This document shows, piece by piece, positions 29,343 through 33,315 of a stretch of DNA of 33,315 nucleotides. The notes below the pieces were generated by a model. It was not told the DNA's origin. It did not search any database and was given only the letters and a program-made list of their open reading frames with translations. Position numbers and translations under genes: made by a program. Every line of letters begins with the position of its first letter. Position 1 is the stretch's first letter. This stretch comes from a bacterium (lineage in GTDB: Bacteria; Patescibacteriota; Patescibacteriia; Patescibacteriales; Patescibacteriaceae), in contig JAKAEX010000002.1 in assembly GCA_021819805.1 (NCBI GenBank), positions 1-33,315 of the forward strand, written 5' to 3'.

Positions 29343-29345
29343 AAT

Positions 29346-29900
29346 ATGGTTGATACTGAAAGGGTTGCTATTTTTATTGATGGTAGCAATCTATATCACA
29401 AATTAAAGGATTTACAAATTCCTGGCACCACGATATTTAATTATAAGGGATTATGTAAAAAGCTCGCAAGAAATAGGGTAATTATTTCTTGCCGTTATTA
29501 TGTTGGGGCAATTAGAGCTAAAGATAATGATAATAAAGGACAAAGACTTAGAGCTAATCAGTTAAAATTATTTAACAATTTAATGACGCAAGGTTTTGTT
29601 ATTAAAAAGGGCAATTTTTTGTTTAATAGTGATGGCTATCACGAAAAAGGTGTTGATGTTAAATTGGCGGTTGATTTGTTGGTTGGGGCTTATGACGACC
29701 TTTGGGATACGGCTATAATTATTTCCTCTGACTCTGACTTAAATCCCGCCATAAAAAAAGTTAAACATTTAAAGAAAAACGTGGAGTATGTAGGTTTTTC
29801 TCATAACCCCTGCTATTCATTACAAAAAGTTTCGTCGTTATCTCGTTTGTTAATAAGAGAAGATTTGGATGAATTTATTGTGCCACAATTATCATTATAA
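29346..29900 (+). CDS. NYN domain (PIN-like, LabA/DUF88) putative ribonuclease
   Basis: RVAIFIDGSNLYHKL; KGVDVKLAVDLLVGAYDDLWDTAIIISSDSDLNPAIKKVK (acidic D..D..SDSD motifs). Confidence 0.88.
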   Translation: MVDTERVAIFIDGSNLYHKLKDLQIPGTTIFNYKGLCKKLARNRVIISCRYYVGAIRAKDNDNKGQRLRANQLKLFNNLMTQGFVIKKGNFLFNSDGYHEKGVDVKLAVDLLVGAYDDLWDTAIIISSDSDLNPAIKKVKHLKKNVEYVGFSHNPCYSLQKVSSLSRLLIREDLDEFIVPQLSL

Positions 29901-29919
29901 TATTTTTAATAAATAACCT

Positions 29920-30102
29920 ATGTCTAAAAACATGAATGGCGGGGGGCCTGCCGGCGGCGTTTACGGCTTGGCTTTCATTGGCGCGGTGGTTTATTACATC
30001 CAGCATGCTGACAGTTTCTTGGTTGGGCTGTTGGGCGTTTTAAAAGCCATTGTTTGGCCGGCGATGATCGTCTATAAGCTGTTGGAGTTTTTAAAAATGT
30101 AG
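29920..30102 (+). CDS. Small hypothetical membrane protein
   Basis: MSKNMNGGGPAGGVYGLAFIGAVVYYIQHADSFLVGLLGVLKAIVWPAMIVYKLLEFLKM; resembles a widespread small membrane protein. Confidence 0.7.
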   Translation: MSKNMNGGGPAGGVYGLAFIGAVVYYIQHADSFLVGLLGVLKAIVWPAMIVYKLLEFLKM

Positions 30103-30117
30103 TCTTGCCTCAATTCT

Positions 30118-31146
30118 ATGGCCAAAGCCTTGGGCAAAATTTTAGCCGAAGCCGGTTGGCTGACCGGCGGTTATTTTGTAGCGCCAAAATATGTAAGTTT
30201 GCTCATAACTTGGCGCTGTAATTTTCGTTGCGCCAGCTGTTCAATTTGGCAAAAGACCGATTATGCCGATTTGGCCGACGAAGATTGGCTGGCCATTGCC
30301 AGCGACTTAAAACAAAGCTTGCCCCCCGATACTTTGATTGAAATTAACGGCGGCGAAGCGCTTTTACTTAAGCCTAAAGTTTTAAAATTGATTAAAAGTT
30401 TGGCTGAATATTTTGAGGAAGTTAATTTAACCACCAACGGTTCGCTGATTACGCCTGAGGTAATTAAAGATTTAAGCGAAGCCGGCTTGCGGACGATTAA
30501 AGTTTCTCTCTATAGCCTGGAGCCCGACACGCACGACGCTTTGCGCGGTTTTGCCGGCGCCCAAGCTCGCGCTTTGGCGGCGATTAAGCTGGCGGCCGAG
30601 AGTAATTTAAAAGTTGAGGTCGGTGTTTTATTAACGGGCAAAAATATCAGCCAGCTGCCGGCGCTTCTGACCTATTTAAAAACTTTATCGGGCGTCAGCG
30701 CCATCCTTCAGCCCTTGGATGAGAGCGTGGAGTCGTCGGCTTCAAAAAATTTAAGCGCCAATTCTTTGCCGGCCGAACTTTGGCCGGAACCGGCGGCGGT
30801 TAAAACTTTTTTTGCTTGGCTGGGCGAGCAAGCGGACTTGCTTAAAAATTCGCCGGCCAATTTGGCGGCCATTGAAAAATATTATTTACAGCCGGAGAGC
30901 GTTTTGGTTTATCGCTGTTTCGCCAGCCAAAAGAATTTGATTATTTACCCGGACGGCCAAGCGGCTTTCTGCTTTAAGACCGGAGCTATTGGCAATTTGC
31001 GAGAGAAAAAATTGGCCGATATTTTGCGCGGCGCCGGCGCCAAGCAGACTCGGCGCGCCATCAAGACCTGTTCCAAATATTGCCGGATAGTCGGCTGTAA
31101 TTTTAATCGCGGTTTTAAAGAATGGTTTAAAGATAAATTTAAATAA
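30118..31146 (+). CDS. Radical SAM protein with SPASM-like C-terminal Cys cluster
   Basis: WRCNFRCASCSIW (CxxxCxxC); EINGGEALL; C-terminal CFASQKNLIIYPDGQAAFCF...CSKYCRIVGCNFNR. Confidence 0.9.
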   Translation: MAKALGKILAEAGWLTGGYFVAPKYVSLLITWRCNFRCASCSIWQKTDYADLADEDWLAIASDLKQSLPPDTLIEINGGEALLLKPKVLKLIKSLAEYFEEVNLTTNGSLITPEVIKDLSEAGLRTIKVSLYSLEPDTHDALRGFAGAQARALAAIKLAAESNLKVEVGVLLTGKNISQLPALLTYLKTLSGVSAILQPLDESVESSASKNLSANSLPAELWPEPAAVKTFFAWLGEQADLLKNSPANLAAIEKYYLQPESVLVYRCFASQKNLIIYPDGQAAFCFKTGAIGNLREKKLADILRGAGAKQTRRAIKTCSKYCRIVGCNFNRGFKEWFKDKFK

Positions 31147-31151
31147 ATTAT

Positions 31152-31583
31152 ATGAATTACAAACACACGCAGGTTGCCTATTTACTAATCATCGCTTTTT
31201 TGGTGGTAATTTTACTGTCGGCTTGGCTGGCGATTACCGGCGCCCAAGACGGCTGGCTCGGCGGCCTGATGGCTTTGATTTTGGCGATTTTTGCCTGGCT
31301 GTTTTCTTCGCTGACTGTAGTAATTGATGCCGGCCAGCTGATTTTAAGTTTCGGACCGGGTTTGGTTAAAAAAAATATTGAGCTGTCGGAGGTGGCCGCC
31401 TGCCAAACAGTTAGAAATAAGTGGTGGTATGGCTGGGGCATTCATCTGACGCCCAAAGGCTGGCTGTATAATGTCTCCGGTCTGTTGGCTGTGGAGATAC
31501 TTTTTAAAAACGGCAAAACTTTGCGCGTTGGCACTGACCAGCCGGAAATTTTGTCCGCGGCTATCAAGGCTAATTTGCGTTAA
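31152..31583 (+). CDS. Hypothetical membrane protein (two TM, possible PH-like domain)
   Basis: 143-aa ORF; two N-terminal TM segments, then a beta-rich region. Confidence 0.6.
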   Translation: MNYKHTQVAYLLIIAFLVVILLSAWLAITGAQDGWLGGLMALILAIFAWLFSSLTVVIDAGQLILSFGPGLVKKNIELSEVAACQTVRNKWWYGWGIHLTPKGWLYNVSGLLAVEILFKNGKTLRVGTDQPEILSAAIKANLR

Positions 31584-31594
31584 TTTTTAAAAAT

Positions 31595-31632
31595 AAAACC
31601 TCTTGTCAATTTTTGAGAAGAGGTTTTTTAGT
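31595..31632. terminator. Bidirectional terminator between convergent genes
   Basis: aaaacctctt-gtcaatttttgag-aagaggtttttt. Confidence 0.75.
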
Positions 31633-32074
31633 CGTCGGGACAATGAGTGTAAATAATGAAATAGAGGTCGCGAATCAGCTCGGGTGTGATATCAATCGGG
31701 CGTTTTTGTTGTTTTGGCGGCCCGGCCTTAAACGGCATGAGCTCCAAAACTATTTGCCTGATAACGGCTCGCAGATGACGGCTGGGCGTGGCATACCAGT
31801 AGTCAATCAGTTTGTGCAGGTCATTGATCTTTTTAAATTCGCAGTAAGATAATTTTTTGAGAGTGGTTAGAAAACCGTTGCTCTCAATTTTTTTCCAGTC
31901 TTTTGACCAATGAGCCATAATTTCTTGCTCGCTGATTTCGTCCGGCAGCCAGTCAATAAATCTGATTAAGAGCTGAGTGTCAAACTCAACTATTTTATCA
32001 ACCAGCAGTTCCGAGCGGTAGAGGCGAAGCAGTTCGTCTCTATCTAAAATTTGCAAAAGTTCCGTTTTTTTCAT
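31628..32074 (-). CDS. Hypothetical protein
   Basis: 148-aa ORF, helical, MKKTELLQILDRDELLRLYRSELL. Confidence 0.6.
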   Translation of the reverse strand: MKKTELLQILDRDELLRLYRSELLVDKIVEFDTQLLIRFIDWLPDEISEQEIMAHWSKDWKKIESNGFLTTLKKLSYCEFKKINDLHKLIDYWYATPSRHLRAVIRQIVLELMPFKAGPPKQQKRPIDITPELIRDLYFIIYTHCPDD

Positions 32075-32213
32075 TTTTTGCCTTTCATAAAAAGAACAGC
32101 TTGATAAGTTAATAAATTAAAACCCAAACTGCCCAGAAAAGCAAGGGCTTGCCAGCGTTTGGCGGCTGTATTAAACTAAAGAGACTAATAAAAACCTCAC
32201 TAAATTTTTAAAA

Positions 32214-32516
32214 ATGAAGCTAAGATTAAACAAAAAAGTTTTAAAAGAGAACTCGGTGCAGTTTATGCGCCAGGCCGGCTATAGCTTTATCAGAGGCATA
32301 GTTGGCGAGGAAATGAGTTTTGAGCGGCCTTTGGCGGCCAATGGCTGGCCCCGCTTTCACGCCTATGTGAAAGAAGATGATAACGAATTGAGTATTAACT
32401 TGCATCTGGATCAAAAGCGCCCGAGCTATGCCGGCGCCAGCGCGCACAGCGGCGAGTACGATGGAGAACTGCTAAATGAGGAAATAGAGAGAATAAAATT
32501 ATTAGCTAAAAGCTAA
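32214..32516 (+). CDS. Conserved hypothetical protein
   Basis: FMRQAGYSFIRGIVGEEMSFERPL...GWPRFHAYV...INLHLDQKRPSYAGASAHSGEYDG. Confidence 0.65.
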   Translation: MKLRLNKKVLKENSVQFMRQAGYSFIRGIVGEEMSFERPLAANGWPRFHAYVKEDDNELSINLHLDQKRPSYAGASAHSGEYDGELLNEEIERIKLLAKS

Positions 32517-32641
32517 GAGCTAAAAGCGAAAAGCTCTGGAGCTCGCTTCGCTCGCAATTTTATTTAATAAATAAAAAGTCGCGGAGTGTTAATGACGCGA
32601 CACCTAAAGTTTTTACATTTTACCTTTTAGTTTTTAGCTTA
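32501..32641. repeat. Low-complexity inverted repeat (agctaaaagctaagagctaaaag ... ccttttagtttttagctta) flanking a hairpin
   Basis: Outer arms inverted; inner gtcgcg-gagtgttaatga-cgcgac hairpin. Confidence 0.5.
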
Positions 32642-32645
32642 TCCT

Positions 32646-33315
32646 ATGTCTCCGGCCGAAGAAGTAAAAAATAAATTGGACATCGTGGAAATTATCAGAG
32701 AGTATATTTCTCTCAAGCCCTCCGGCAGAAATTTTCAGGCGCTGTGTCCGTTTCATAATGAAAAGTCGCCGTCTTTGGTGATTAGTCCGGATAAACAAAT
32801 CTGGCATTGTTTTGGTTGCGCCAAGGGCGGTGATGTTTTTACTTTTGTCATGGAAAAAGAGGGTTTAACCTTTGGTGAAGCTTTGCGATTTTTGGCCGGC
32901 AAGGCCGGGGTTAATTTGCCGGATTACAGTCCGGAGCTGGTTAGCCAAAAAAATCGCTTGTTGGATTGTTTGGACACCGCCGCCGCTTATTATCATCGCG
33001 CTTTAATGGAATCGCCTTTGGCCGAGCCGGCCAGGCAATACTTGGCCAAGCGCGGTTTAACCGAGGATGTAATTGAAGATTGGCAAATCGGTTTCAGTCC
33101 GGACTCCTGGGATGATTTGATTAATTTTTTGAAAAGCAAAAAGTTTACCGAACGCGATATTGCCGAGGCCGGTTTGTCGGTGGCCAAAGCCGGCGCCGCC
33201 GTGCGTTATTTTAATCGCTTCCGCGGCCGCATTATGTTTCCCATTGCCGACGCCAATTCCAATATTGTCGGTTTTACGGCCAGAGTTTTGCCGGAGCGCG
33301 AAGGCCAAGACGGCA
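32646..33315 (+). CDS. dnaG: DNA primase, 3' truncated by window edge
   Basis: EVKNKLDIVEIIREYISLKPSGRNFQALCPFHNEKSPSLVISPDKQIWHCFGCAKGGDVFTFVM (CHC2 zinc finger); FRGRIMFPIADANSNIVGFTARVL. Open at the window end, so absent from the ORF track. Confidence 0.96.
   Translation, partial: MSPAEEVKNKLDIVEIIREYISLKPSGRNFQALCPFHNEKSPSLVISPDKQIWHCFGCAKGGDVFTFVMEKEGLTFGEALRFLAGKAGVNLPDYSPELVSQKNRLLDCLDTAAAYYHRALMESPLAEPARQYLAKRGLTEDVIEDWQIGFSPDSWDDLINFLKSKKFTERDIAEAGLSVAKAGAAVRYFNRFRGRIMFPIADANSNIVGFTARVLPEREGQDG

Noticed and set aside
29920-31146. RiPP precursor (61-aa, GG-containing) plus radical SAM maturase
   Set aside because: The small protein is hydrophobic, resembles a widespread small membrane protein, and lacks a convincing core peptide; the adjacency could be accidental.

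Overview
The window looks like a chromosomal segment of a Patescibacteria (CPR)-type bacterium; this is inferred from gene content, the 60-120 aa conserved hypotheticals and the compact layout. No taxonomic marker was searched. The left third is a cell-surface polysaccharide block: a WcaJ-like sugar transferase, two GT4, three GT2, one MGDG/UGT-like glycosyltransferase, an RmlA-like nucleotidyltransferase and GalU. The rest is mostly housekeeping: asnS, murA, topA, dprA, groES-groEL, gatA, an L,D-transpeptidase, a CDP-alcohol phosphatidyltransferase, a DsbA-like protein, a radical SAM protein and the 5' end of dnaG. There are three tRNAs: Ile(UAU), Val(GAC) and Ser(GGA). The best second-look items are: (1) groEL is split by one in-frame TAG and also carries an AT/ATA-rich mosaic tract; (2) a CIRCE-like operator before groES with symmetric, compensatory changes from consensus; (3) a truncated, synonymously diverged copy of a glycosyltransferase 5' end separated from the intact gene by a GC-rich palindrome; (4) a low-GC two-gene insertion next to tRNA-Ser, with promoter, structured RNA, strong terminator and an NYN-domain gene starting directly after the terminator, an architecture that recalls type III toxin-antitoxin or attenuation layouts; (5) several families of intergenic palindromic repeats; (6) a tRNA-Ile with a genuine UAU anticodon. 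All calls come from reading the sequence; no database search was run.
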